Of a stretch of DNA of 64,000 bases, positions 44,570-56,256 are shown piece by piece (positions within the stretch are counted from its first letter, which is position 1; each line of letters starts with the position of its first letter). The stretch spans positions 46,252,164-46,316,163 of the forward strand of contig CM075941.1 in assembly GCA_038030265.1 (NCBI GenBank), written 5' to 3'. Under the pieces are notes generated by a model. It had not been told where the DNA came from and searched no databases. It saw nothing but the letters and a program-made list of their open reading frames with translations. Source of the DNA: Corythucha ciliata (taxonomy: Eukaryota; Arthropoda; Insecta; Hemiptera; Tingidae). The position numbers and the translations under genes were made by a program.

Positions 44570-45585
44570 GAATGAAAAATTGATGGCTCATTTATGAATA
44601 CAGAACATTTTAACAATGAAATGACCTTGTTTCATGCCGAGACGGCTATTGTGTTATGGGCCTCCGGGCCGTGGTCCCGGCAGGAGTGGACATATCCACA
44701 ACGCACAAAATGAAGAAAATAATGGGAAAAAAATTTGCTTTTTGTAAAATTATCATAGGAAACACGTACATTTCTTCTTCTTTCACGAATTATACATGAT
44801 GGTTTTCCCACGATCAGGGAGGGAAGTGATACTTCCCCTTCCAGGTACCTCGACAGAGAAGTTAATTTTTACTTGAAGAGATGAGCTAGGTGAAAAAAGT
44901 ATTTTTTTTTTCACTCACTAGTGAAGGAAAGTATGCCAGAATGTCAATAATTTCACATTTTCCCTCGCAAGCGAAGGAAACAGGAAGGTTTTCACTCACT
45001 AGTGAAGGAAAGTGAAAAAAAGTTTGTATTCAATTAGCGTACCCTTGCCTCCCAGCAGGAAAGACAATTAAACCTGTTGATCGTGCGAAAAATAATATCC
45101 ACAACTCGTGAGGAAGAAGCTTTCACTCTGCTTGTTGTTTTTAGCTCACTCGGCCCCACCTCGTGAGCCAAACACAACTCGCAGGTAAAACTCCACTTCC
45201 CTCACTTGTAGTGAAATATTTCACTTGTCACGCGAAAAATATCGTGTATAACTCAATTCACTTACTCGTAGTCATTTAGCCGACTCGGCTTTGCCTCGCC
45301 AGCCAAACGAAGTACTCGCAAGTAAAATGGCACTTACGTGTCTCGTTATATGTAAGATACTATTTTTTTTTAAACAGCAGATTATTTTAGAGCCTAGGGG
45401 ATAAAACACTCACCCCCCCCCTGTTTTAATAAAAAAATACTGTACACAACGCGTCAAAAAAGTGATTTTGTGGTCTCGAGAAAAGGCCAGGCTCGGCTAC
45501 GCCTCGCCCGTCCAATTTTTTCGCTTTCTTGCCTAGGCGTATAATCTACTATTCCTAAGATCATTCTTAAAGAAGTGTTTAAGCC
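44570..45585. repeat. Short palindromic CTCACTAGTGAAGG repeats, no gene
   Basis: TCACTCACTAGTGAAGGAAA occurs at 44911 and 44992, with a related CCTCGCAAGCGAAGG between them, then pairs of CTCGGC..CTCGC..GCC palindromes to about 45510. Function unknown. Confidence 0.4.
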
Positions 45586-45705
45586 GATGTTCATCGTGCG
45601 TAAGACCTACTTCACACACGCTGTGCGGTAAAGAGTTCACGGTAAAAGAGTTCACTGTTTACCGCACGACGTGTGTAAAGTAGATCTTTAAGCACGATGA
45701 ACGAT
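45586..45705. mobile_element. Foldback MITE
   Basis: Arms of about 55 bp: GATGTTCATCGTGCGTAAGA onward, and a near-complement ending GCACGATGAACGAT. Inner parts share GTGCGGTAAA and GTTCAC. Confidence 0.65.
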
Positions 45706-45840
45706 GGGTGAAGGGTGATTGGAACCGTGGAAATTATATACCAAAAAGGTCAAAGTCAGTTGATTATGTTGGTGAGTTGGTAGAAGAATTGAGGCAGGGA
45801 AGCCCGCTTTCATCTTACGCGCTTCTTTTGTTTCTTCTTT

Positions 45841-47211
45841 TTTATTTCTCTGAATTTAAGTTGTGTGGCAAATGGGAGACTTTAAGGAACCGTTAAATTA
45901 AATAATTATGAACCTAATTGGCTTTAAAAGGCTTTGTACGATCCTGAGGCGTATAATCGCACTACAAACTCTGCCGATGAAGGCACTCGACTTCGTCTCG
46001 TGTCACAAACATTGCCAGTTGAAGCATGATCAGGAGGGCCTGATGTATGAGAGGGGGGGATTGTGCACCTCTGCCTCGTCGTGTCTGGGAAGGGAAGTCT
46101 CTTGCTTGAACTAAATGAGTTGGCATCTGCGAGATTTTGAGTTGATCTCGTTGAATTCCCTGTGGTACGTTTTGTTACTCTAGGAATCGGGGAGGGTGGA
46201 GGAATGGAGATAAATTTGCGATTCGAATGGTTGAACAAAATTATATTTTTTACACTAAAATAATGAAATAATTGTCTCACGGAGCGAGTTCTTGAACACG
46301 AATAACACTAAAATAATAAAAAAAATAGAAAAAAAAAAGACAATAGAATAATAGTAATAAAAGAAAAAACTGTTCTAATTCTTATATCCACGTGCGAATG
46401 GACTTCGTCCGGAAATTAGGTTCGAAACTTCGCTCGCCGCTCTTCGGAGGCGAGGGGAAATACGGGGCTGGCTATAAGAATTTTTTTAGGTTATGCGAGT
46501 GAATAGGAGGACGAGGGGGAAAAGGAGAGTGACTCACCGATACGGCGACCGGGGTAACTGGCAATTCCGCGTGACTGCGTCACGAGGAGTGCGATAGGCG
46601 ATGTCTGCGACGGGTAGCTCGTCCGGGTAAGCCGCGTCGGGAAATGGTTGTCCTGGGCCGTCGAATGCGAGTAAGGGCGCCGCAGGGCGCAGCGGCTCGA
46701 GTCTGGGGTGTCGCGCTTGGTTCAATAAGCCGCGCGTTATCGCTGCTTTGCACGTTGCTCGACGTAATTAGGTATCGTTGTGCAGCGTCGGGCGGGTGCT
46801 GCGTTCGCTACGTGCTCCGTTGCGTCGGAAAATGCGCCTGCGCCTCGGCGTTGAATTTCCCTTCGGGCTGTCGCTTGTACGGCACAAACACTCTAGCGCA
46901 CAGTCCACCTTGCACTGACCGACAACTTGCGTTAGGCACTTTTACGGTGTGGCGCATACACGAGCCCGGACACTACTGAGAACCGACTGACTCCACACTT
47001 GGCTTTGCTCTTGATTGGGAGAATACACTATGCACGTTTCGCGACGTTGACCCTTTTGCGCTTTCTGCTGCTCGGTTCCTTACCCTGCTTGTACTCGACT
47101 TGCACTCGTCACTTGCGGCAGTTGGTTTCGCACGACTCTAGTCTCCAATTGCGCCAAGACTAGCTCAGACCAACTCTGTCTGTCTCGTGTCTGGTTACCT
47201 CGGCTTATATA
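45841..47211 (-). pseudogene. Candidate minus-strand transcription unit of unknown identity
   Basis: From 5' to 3' on the minus strand: TATATAAG at 47204-47211; a GC-rich transcribed-looking stretch; an open frame from about 46780 to a strong donor CG|GTGAGT (46538/46537); a 283-bp intron ending CATTATTTTAG; and exon 45924-46254, where the split codon restores Arg and the frame continues VKNIILFNHSNRKF for 109 residues to a stop. AATAAA lies at 45841-45846. The peptide is Ser/Thr/Pro/Arg-rich and unfamiliar. No ATG lies in the frame upstream of the donor. The only ATG nearby (46957) opens a separate 48-codon frame. It could be a degraded gene, the start of a retroelement, or a gene with an unseen upstream exon. 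Confidence 0.3.
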
Positions 47212-47239
47212 CCCCGGCTCGTGGTGGTAGGGGCTTGCG

Positions 47240-47690
47240 TGAAAAGGATGGGACTTGAGGAAGGAATTCAGGGTCTTTCCAATAGAGGGCGAGCGAAGTT
47301 TCTTTCTCAGCTATTACTAATTTTCTTTCGAGTTACGACTTAAATTTAATTTATTTTCTTCATTAACTTAAAACTAACTATAGTTATGACACCTAAAAAC
47401 TAAAACAAAACTTTAAAAACATTATTTACATCCCAACTGTTCCCCTTTCACGTTCTCAGTGTGACGATTAACTTGACGAAGTGGTGTGACGATTGTTTTA
47501 ACGGCACGATTCTATTTTGGGGCAATTACAAAGCTCTTTGGTCATTAATCAGTAGTGTATCACTTATCTCCCTTCGTGCCACGAGCCACCAAGGAAGGAA
47601 AGCAAAGTATAAACTCATCTATCGCCGTCATCTGCAATCATTGAGGCGAGAATAGGATCACTCGTAACTAATATCACACATACTTTGAAT
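47240..47690. other. No feature seen
   Basis: AT-rich sequence upstream of the minus-strand TATA signal. An ORF at 47461 is short and unsupported. Confidence 0.35.
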
Positions 47691-47697
47691 TCGCGCC

Positions 47698-47872
47698 TTA
47701 AACTTTTCGAGACGAGACCGAGACTTTCGAGACCGAGACCGACTTTTCATGATCGAGACCGAGACCAACCCCTCATGAGCGAGACCGACACCGAGACCAC
47801 TCAAGTCTCGTCTCGGTCTCGTGCATCACTAAATTTACATGTAATTCAATTACTGTCCAGCCCTGCCAATAG
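47698..47872 (-). repeat. GAGACC tract 2 with hAT-like end
   Basis: On the minus strand this reads CAGGGCTGGACAGTAATTG, then TTTAGTGATGCACGAGACC, then GAGAC(C) repeats. Both CAGGGCTGGACAG and TAGTGATGCA resemble openings of hAT-type non-autonomous elements. Confidence 0.5.
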
Positions 47873-48179
47873 GCACCACCACATTTATCAAGTGCACCAC
47901 CTTGAGAACAAGTGAAAAACGAAGGGGGGGGGGTGTATATTTTCCTGAACGAGGTGAGGAGGTAGCCCCCCAAGACGTGATTTTCGGTGATTTGACGAAT
48001 GAAATTGATGGCACCCGTTGTGCACAGACAGGCACTACTAAAAATATTTCGAGCACCAACCCCAAACCCGATCATTGAAACGATTTTAAAATGTGTACTT
48101 TGTGGTTTCTTGTGGTACTGAATTAAAAAATGATGCGCATTTCATTGTTAATTTTTTCAAAGGTATAATATGGCTCGTA

Positions 48180-50521
48180 TAGTCTAGTAAAAGAAAGGTA
48201 ATAGATTGAACCAGCTGGTAACTCCTAAGTTGTGATTGGGATTTGTTCGGAGGGGTCTGGAGATGGTGTACTCAAAAGTCCCCGCCTCTAGACCACGAGC
48301 TAGCTGCTGGACGTAGCAAAACGTGCATAATTTTTCACTTTATTACCTGTAGTTCGAAAACTCTAGGTCCCACCCAAAAACTTATGGGATAACAAAACAA
48401 AGGTGACAAAATTCCTCAAAAATTAGTCTTCGACAAGATTTTTTTAGCTTCAACCGCTTAAGAGATGATAGCGTTAAAAGTGACACTATTCTCGAACCCC
48501 TTCACTGCTTTTTGTGAACAATGCGTTGTAGTGTCCTCGCCGTTGACGTTACGAAATTGATGCATAGCAAAGAAGTTAATCATCATGAAATTCTCTTTAC
48601 AAAAAACAAAAATGATACTCGCTTATCTCCGATAGGTGTCGAGATACACGCAGTAGGAGAAAATTCCCTAACAATAAAAACTGTATTCTTATGGGATGGT
48701 CCTGTTAATTTGATGAAAACGGCTATTAGATAAACTAGTTTTGTTAACTTATCACAGGTAATTTGAAAAATAGCTTAAACTAATGTGTCTTTAACCGTTT
48801 TAAGGCTCATTTTACGTCAAAGTTAGCTGTAGATGAGAATATTCGGTCTGTCCGTTCCGAGAACTGTAATGATCGCGGGGACATGGAAACAAGCGTTCTC
48901 ATAGCGAAAATTGCTCATGAAAAGGTCCCAGGCAACTAAGAAATTCCAGCGGAACCTTTTTTCCCCTCGGGTTACTGAAGCAAGCCGAAAACCTAACCGT
49001 GTTGAGGGTTGTATAGAGCATTGAGGGCAGAAAAAGGGCTCTGAATAACTGAGTTTTTGGGAGTTCTTGGTGAGTTTCTCTCTTCTACTCATTATTTGAT
49101 AGCTCTATGAGTTTGAGCCAAAAAATTTGAATTAAAAAGCCGATGAATCAAGCCAAGTATATCCCATTTTGCTCATTCCTCCCACTTTTTTTTTATGCTG
49201 AGGTCGATATCTCCATGAAAAATGAATCGATTTCATTTTATGACTAGGTCATTCGATCTTATGAAAAGAGGAGTTTTGGCCTGAAACTAAAAGAGCTACC
49301 TTTACTTCAAGAAATCGGCGATAACTTCGTCCGAACATTGTTAGGATATTTCTTAGGCACGTCTTCTATTACAGATCGAGAATTTTTCTCGACTTATTTG
49401 ATATTGGACTTCTATGAGAAATAACACGTCAGAAAGGTAATTTCGTACACTTTCCAACCCCCTCCTCAGTTGTAGCGTGGAGACAAATAATTGGCCTACA
49501 ACAGTAGCTTTTAAATAGATTAACAATTTAAATAGATTAAAGCATGGTTAGTAGTAGGCGCAGGTAAAAGTGGGTTAGTGTTCTAGGGTTAAAGAGATTA
49601 AAACCTATAACAAAAAACACCAAAGAACTGTAATTATCTGTACGACTGAAGTCGCCTTGCAGGTAAATCACGTTGTCCACCACGCAAGTAAAAGTTGTGC
49701 AGTACGTTTTCCGGCTTGCTTCTGTAAACCGAGGGGGAAAAATGAATTTCTTAGTTGCCTGGGACCTTTCAATGAGCAATTTTTGCTATGAGAACGCTTG
49801 TTTCCATGTCCCCGCGATCATTACAGTTCTCGGAACGGACAGGCCGAATATCCTCATCTACAGCTAACTTTGACGTAAAATGAGCCTTAAAATGGTTAAA
49901 GACACATTAGTTCAAGCTATTTTTCAAATTACCTGTGATAAGTCAACAAAACTAGTTTATCTAATAGCCGTTTTCATCAAATTAACAGGACCATCCCATA
50001 AAAATACAGTTTTTGTTGTTAGGAAATTTTCTCCTACTGCGTGTATCTCGACACCTATCGGAGATAAGCGAGTATCATTTTTGTTTTTTGTAAAGAGAAT
50101 TTCATGATGATTAACTTCTTTGCTATGCATCAATGTCGTAACGTCAACGGCGAGGACGCTACAACGCATTGTTTACAAAAAGGAGTGAAGGGGTTCGAGA
50201 ATAGTGTCACTTTTAACGCTATTATATCTTAAGCGGTTGAAGCTACAAAAATCTTGTCGAAGACTAATTTTTGAGGAATTTTGTCAACTTTGTTTTGTTA
50301 TCTCATCAGTGTTTGGGTGGGACCTACACTTTACGAACTACAGGTAATAAAGTGAAAAATTCTGCACGTTTTTCTACGCCCAGCAGCTAGCTCGTGGGCA
50401 AGAGGCGGGGACTTTTGAGTACACCATCTCCAGACCCCTCCGAACAAATCCCAATCACAACTTTAGAGTTACCAGCTGGTTCAATCTATGCCTTTCCAAG
50501 AAGCATTCGTTTACTAGACTA
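48180..50521. mobile_element. 2.3-kb palindromic (foldback) element
   Basis: Arms of roughly 820 bp (about 48180-49000 and 49700-50521) are inverted copies with few differences. They start and end TAGTCTAGTAAA / TTTACTAGACTA and are flanked by GTA on both sides (48177-48179 and 50522-50524). The loop is about 700 bp. Each arm holds a 70-codon ORF pointing inward (48521-48733 + and 49957-50169 -, beginning MRCSVLAVDVT) differing at about three residues. I recognise no domain, so the ORFs may just reflect the duplicated arms. Confidence 0.75.
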
Positions 50522-50524
50522 GTA

Positions 50525-51090
50525 GGAGGACATAGTTTTAGTATAATTCCCTTCGTTAAATAAAAAACTACGGCTCTGCGATATTAAAAAATATTTTTTT
50601 CGAGTTTATCACGCTAATTTACTCGCAAAAACTACAGAATAAAATTTGTCAGAAAACAAAATTTTGAAATCCGACTGTTTGGGCTTTAGGCCCCACAGGG
50701 CCCATTGGCAAGTTCGGGATGACTACGTGTCTTATATGTATTTTTCTACGTAGAACAAAAAAAAAATGTAGGCGTTGGACATTACCAAATTGCCTCTCCT
50801 AAGAGTCAGAAGGAAAATTACGGCATTTCAAGGGGAAAAGACTACAAAAACCTTTAAAAATAAAATTATAAACAAATTCTCCAGCAGTCTTCACTGTCAA
50901 CGTTTGTCTAAAAATGTTACATAAAATATCCGATCTAGAACTTGAAACTTATTGTTCTTTGGTAAATTATTAGATAGTTAATTAATAATTAATATATTAA
51001 TAAATTATTAGATGAGAGCCACCAGGGAGCAAGACCGAGGCAAGAGCAAACGTGTAAATGGGGTGGGTTTAGAAAAATAAGATTCCTGTA
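50525..51090. other. No feature seen
   Basis: AT-rich segment between the palindromic element and the small ORF. Any upstream exons of the ORF would lie here, but I could not identify them. Confidence 0.35.
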
Positions 51091-51173
51091 CTTCAGAAAG
51101 GAATGTTTGTACCCGTACAAACGACAACCGACAGAAAAAAACCCTAACGTCCAAGGACCGTTTCAAATCGAGA

Positions 51174-51335
51174 ATGTTAACTTTCTTCAACGGCACTCCG
51201 AAAACGGTGCGTTACAAGGACGATGACGGTTCGATAAAGAAAGCTTCCATCAAAAACGTCTTACCATCAGCAGGGGCTGTGTGGTCTCTCCGAGGAGGGG
51301 AAAGTGTAATGGACCCAACTGAAGCAACAAAATGA
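51174..51335 (+). CDS. Small ORF of unknown function, possible last exon
   Basis: 53 codons from ATG 51174, with an unusually gene-like composition (begins MLTFFNGTPKTVRYKDDDG, ends DPTEATK). The frame is open upstream to about 51085, and a possible acceptor CTGTACTTCAG lies near 51097, so it could be the 3' exon of a longer gene. AATAAA at 51356-51361 follows 20 nt after the stop, and again at 51381-51386. No recognised domain or signal peptide. A processed or transposon-derived fragment is equally possible. Confidence 0.35.
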   Translation: MLTFFNGTPKTVRYKDDDGSIKKASIKNVLPSAGAVWSLRGGESVMDPTEATK

Positions 51336-51389
51336 TTCTAAAAAAAGGATATTTTAATAAAACGTTAGATTTGGAGTTTGAATAAAACC

Positions 51390-52366
51390 AAGTATTTTGA
51401 AACAATACACAATTCCGCTGAAATAAATACTTGAAAACTTAAAATTTCACGCAAATTATGACTTTGAAACAACCAATTTTGCACATATTTGCCCCCCCCC
51501 CCAAACAAATGTTGCTATTTTGTTGGGAATACCTCGCACGGGTCTTGACAGCCAATTTCCACAAAAAACAATTGTAAACTAGCAATTTCATGGAGATTAA
51601 GGAGATGAGCAATTTTGCTGACCCGAAACTTCGCCTACAGAAATGGTCTTAAAACTGCCACTTCTCTCGTTTTTAGCATAAAAGGGCCAGTAGCACAAAG
51701 TAACGATCGAAATTGCAAAAAAGTGGCCCCTTTTAATCTCAATTGTGAATATTTTTACAAAACGGGAATGGTGTGGTCCTCCACATGATTTGTTTTTCAA
51801 GTGTGAAGAGACGATTTTATATCTTTCGCATTAGGAGAATGTAATGTGCTAGGAGGTCGTCTTCCGTTATAAATTCTTTTATCGACGAGCTCCATGCGCC
51901 TTCTATTCTCCTAGATTGCGTCCTAAAGAGGACGGAATCTTGTCAAAAATGACGATTTTGCCCCTTTTTTCAAGTGGAATGCGGGGATTTTCTTTTATTC
52001 GCATTGATTCGGCACAGGAAAACCTTTATTATAGTTTGGTCTAAATGTGTATAAGACTACAACTTAGTTTGCAAGCCTTCAAAATGGGCTTTAATTGCTT
52101 TTGAGGGTGGCAACGGGCACTCCTGGAAATGCCCATCTCTTTCTCGTGTGGTATGTGCTGGGAGCTCGACTCTGTTTTGTTTTTGTTTTTTTTTTTAAAT
52201 CGTAAACGTTTTAATCGTTTTTTTTTTTTTTTAAATCGTGGTTTACATTATAATTATTCCCAGTGCGTTTTTGTGCGTTCTGAGTGAATTACAAGATCGA
52301 CATTCCTAGTGGTGTCCGATATCACTCTTGAGAGTAATTTGGGGCCACTTTTTGGGGGGGGGGGCG
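51390..52366. other. No gene supported
   Basis: C-run at about 51490, F6-like fragments to about 51600, then unique-looking sequence with T-runs at about 52187 and 52218. Confidence 0.35.
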
Positions 52367-52496
52367 CCGGGCTTTGAACCCGGCAGGCGCCTAAGCCTCC
52401 ATTGGGCTCCTACGCCATACCCAGATCTAACTGTGCACTTCACACCCGTACTACGCGGGCGTTTCTAACTAGCGGGGCCACTAACTACTTCACGAG

Positions 52497-52524
<28 letters not shown>
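52360..52524 (-). ncRNA. tRNA-derived SINE head (candidate)
   Basis: On the minus strand, a perfect T-arm (CCGGG, loop TTCAAAG, CCCGG) at 52367-52383 is preceded by a box-A-like GGCGTAGGAGCCCAATGG and an AGCC/GGCT stem. The order and spacing resemble Pol III internal promoters. A full cloverleaf does not form, so this is not a functional tRNA. A G-run adjoins the T-arm side and a 27-base A-run (plus strand, 52498-52524) lies at the other side. Confidence 0.45.
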
Positions 52525-52527
<3 letters not shown>

Positions 52528-52529
52528 CC

Positions 52530-55250
52530 GTCGACGAGCTCCCAGGACAATCTATCCTCCTGGTCATTGGGGACCAAAATTTGTCAGAAACGACGAATTT
52601 GCCCATTTTTTCTCGTGTTTTGAGGGGATTTGTAGTCTTGCGTAAACAGGAGAATGTGCCGGGAGCTGAGACAATTCCTCCGTCGGCGAGGTCCCAGGAG
52701 CATTGGCGACCAAAACTTGTCGAAAACGACTAATTTTGCCCCTTTCTTCTCGTGTTTTAAGGTGGTTTTCGGTCTTTTGTTATAGGAGAATAATATAGTG
52801 TGTTAGAAGCACGGAGTGCTCCTAAAAAACTGTAAAACTAAAGAGTTTTTTTCCTACAATTGGTTGGGTGTGGCTTGAAAAGGACATACAATTCCCAAGT
52901 GGTCATAAAGCGTTCTAAGTTGGCCAAATTGCTCTCGAGAGTGATATCGGACACACCTATAGAAATGTCGATCTCTTAACCCATACAGAACGCTCAAAAT
53001 GGCTTTTTAATTGTAGTCGCACGTCTGACCAATTTACAGAAAAAATTCCTCCGGTGACGAGCTCCCAGCACATCGTTTGGGCGTCACCACTGTTGATGTG
53101 GCAGGTTTAGCCGGGCTTGGAGCCTTTTCCCTGGGACAAAGTGTCAAGTTTGTCGTTGAAGTGTGATAGTTTTTGAAATTTTTTGTTTTTAAAACCAACA
53201 AAGTTCAACTTGAATCACTATAGTTTGGGCAGTTTTGCAGGGGGAGCGGAACGAAATCACTTCAATTATAATTTTTCAGTACATAGAAGCACGAGTGCCT
53301 CGAAAGATAACTCACTCACGTTCTCGCGTTCAATTCGCTACGGTTCTAAATAGGTGAACGACAAAAATTATAATAAAACGTGTCCGTCACTCAACCAAGG
53401 AAGTCGAAACGTCCAACTGTCTGGTAGTTACAGGGGGGGGGGGGCATCGCTTTATTTCACGCGTACGCTGTTTGAGTTGGTAGTACTTACAATGTAATTA
53501 GCAAGGGTTTACTCAACACAATTACGCATTTGCCAATTTACCCTACCCTCACCCGTACTTCATTTTTGATCATTGTAATTTGTATAATTTTTCATGTTTT
53601 ACACACAATTCAGCCAATTTTAGTGCGGCTTCGGTGTAGAGGCAGTGGGAAGAGAGGTTGGAGCCACTGTAATTCTGGGACGTGCCGGTTCACCCCGGTA
53701 GCTTTCCATTTACCACGGAAGTATTTGGTCACATTTTTTTTTGCGTCCATTGAGTTGGCTTCATGGATCACCTATACAGTTTAAATCGGGGTGGGGGAGG
53801 GATAACGTAATACTCACTCCCTAATACTCCCTACACGGAATTCCATTCAAAAAGTACTCCCGTTGGAAAATTATTTTCGTATTTTATGCGTACCAATTTC
53901 TCATGTCGTATTTATTATTGCCGCGATTAAACTCCCCCCCCCCTTCATCATAGTACTTTATTCGATCGTTAAGAGCCTCGGGTAGACCAAAATGTGATAA
54001 TTTCCTGAAATATTAGATCCTGTCGAACTGAGTGGATCCAGTAGTGTGTCTGACCCTCTCCATTGTAGTAGTTAATGCCACGAGAGTGGTTGTGTATTAC
54101 GCAAGAAAAAAACGTTTACAGTGCAAACACGTTTGAATATGTATAAAGCTCGCGTGGGGTTCGAAATGTTCGGGACGTGCGTTTTTTCTCACAATCGTAA
54201 CACAAACAGGAAAAACCTATTATCTGACCGAGACCACAAACTTCCAACAATGTCTCCCTTTTCTTCCACACCAAAAAAAAGCGATTGGTAGTTGTGAGGG
54301 GGGGGGGCACGGGTGGTGGGAGGGGGGTGAGACGTAGAAGGTGGGCCAGCAACCGCAATTGCATTGATTCATCGGAACAGATATAAACACTGATTTCGTG
54401 GTCAGGGCACTACACTTCACACAATTGTTACGAGTTCATTGTCGGCTAGTTAGCTGCAGGAAGGTCATTTCCGCGTGTTATAGAGCGTATACGGACCACT
54501 TTGTGAGTGGAACGTTATTTTCTCTCTCTAATTTTTTATCGAAAGTGCAAATTCCTGATGTTTAAACGTATCTGATGCGATGAATCCCATCAGACAATTT
54601 ACAACCAATGTCTCACGCTGTGCTCTCCCCCACCCCTCCGAATTGACCTTCCAAGAAGATTTTGTAAAGGAATTTCATATTAACGCGATGAGATGGCACA
54701 ATAAGTATGTTCAACTTCCACACAAAGAGAGAGGCTCAAATGATGTACTAACCACCTTTAAAGTGACCAATTTCCTATAAAACTGAAACTCAGGAAAGCA
54801 TTAATTTTGACCCTAAACCGACTTCGAGAACTATGTAAATCCTGTAACCGACCATTTAGGCCAGAAACTAGCCATTTGTCAACGAAAAACATAAAATTTG
54901 CTAACATAATTTCGGTGACCCACCCTTCCCCCCCTTCCGCAAATACGGAAGTGCACTGACCAACAATGCAGCAACCACAGAAAATTTCAATTTCTTCCCA
55001 GGAATCTCCTCAGCTAAATGATTTCGCTCTCACTCCTTAAAAGTATAAACTTGCTATATTTTCGTCCCACATCAGTAATGGCGATTGCACTGGAAATTTA
55101 GCTCCCGCACAAAGGCCTATTTGAGAATACACATTTCCAATAAGAAGGAAACGAAATCAGTTAAGAACACCGGGAAAGCTTAAAATCATCAGGCGTTTTC
55201 GAACCCAAGTTTTCAAAGTCTAGGCCTTACAGAAGGCTGAAATTGAGAAG
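52530..55250. other. Mostly unassigned; no gene supported
   Basis: Contains repeated AGGAGAATGTGCTGGGAGCT-type segments (about 51835, 52650, 52790, 53045), G-runs at 53431 and 54298, and a 66-codon ORF at 54580-54780 without splice or poly(A) support. A second weak Pol III-like pair (GAGGCAGTGG, GGTTCACCCC) lies at about 53637-53698. Confidence 0.3.
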
Positions 55251-55251
55251 G

Positions 55252-56060
55252 CGCGCTAGTCTGCTAATCTTGGGGCAAGTACGCGGCAGAAAGTTTTTTT
55301 TTAATGCTGTAGTACTTACTTATGGTACACAGCAAAAAGCGAAAAAATCGCCAATTCACTGCTAAAAATTGAGAAAGATGCTCATTTCTGGCCATAATTG
55401 AGATAAAGTGCTAATTCACGGCTATAAAATCTAAAAAATAAAGTGGGGGAGAGGGAAGCGATCAATCGCTCAGCTAGCATTGAGTTAACGCCAACACTTG
55501 GTTTCTCGTGGCAACTTTAGGCTCTCGTTTCACACATACGCGGTATCCCGAGGCGCGGTTTGCTACGCGGCGCGAACGCGGTGGGTGCCTCACATGTGTG
55601 AACCGAAATTCAGTTTCTACGCGGCAGCGGTTTGAAGAGGTTTCTCGTTTCATACATGCGAGGCACCCTCCGCGTTCGTGCGCCTTGAAAAACCACGTGC
55701 GTGTGAAACGAGCCTTATAGTGAGAAAAAGTGGGGATTCGCAGCAAAAATTGAGGAAAACCCCCTTATTCGTGGCTAAAATTGAGAAAACACGCACTATT
55801 AACGGATCTATTCGAGAAAACCCGCTAATACGCGGCTGAAACTAGGGACAAACCGCTGATTTCCGGCTAAAATTGGTGATGGTCGCATATGAACAAGAGA
55901 AAAAGTGCTAATAAAACGGCAAAAATTGAAATAAAGCTCTCTTTCGCAGCCAAAATGGAGAAAAATGCTAAGTCGCGGATCCAATTTGAGAAAAAAAAAG
56001 CAAAAATTGTGTAAAAATGGCAATTCTCAGCTAAAATTGAGATTCGCGATTGAGAATTTC
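55252..56060 (+). repeat. Dispersed module copy 3 plus F1 array
   Basis: Opens GCGCTAGTCTGCTAATCTTG (compare 6643 and 42942), then forward F1 units to about 56060, interrupted by the foldback at 55520-55714. Confidence 0.5.
55520..55714. mobile_element. GC-rich foldback MITE
   Basis: Ends GGCTCTCGTTTCACACATAC and GTGTGAAACGAGCC. Inner inverted GAACGCGGTGGGTGCCTCAC pairs with GAGGCACCCTCCGCGTTC. Both strands have similar ORFs purely because of the symmetry. Confidence 0.65.
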
Positions 56061-56256
56061 GCGATTTTGTAGTCATTACATTATGTACGCGTCAATATCA
56101 AAACGCACACCAGAAATTCGCCATCTCTAAAGCAGTTAATGTTGCCCTAAATAGCCCGCCGCTATTTATTCTTGAACATTGCCAAATTCACGGCTAAATG
56201 TAAACCTCGAATCTTTCATTACCCGACTATTACCCTCCCTCACCCCACAACTGACA

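Noticed and set aside
46644..46979. 111-codon plus-strand ORF in GC-rich DNA
   Set aside because: It is antisense to the candidate minus-strand unit, and its openness is explained by high GC. No promoter on this strand.
53628..53705. Possible tRNA-like sequence (GAGGCAGTGG and CCGGTTCACCCCGG)
   Set aside because: The T-arm has only four pairs with a six-base loop and there is no supporting acceptor stem; too weak to call.
55474..55746. ORFs on both strands with HPPRS and RGGCL motifs
   Set aside because: They mirror each other because the region is an inverted repeat.
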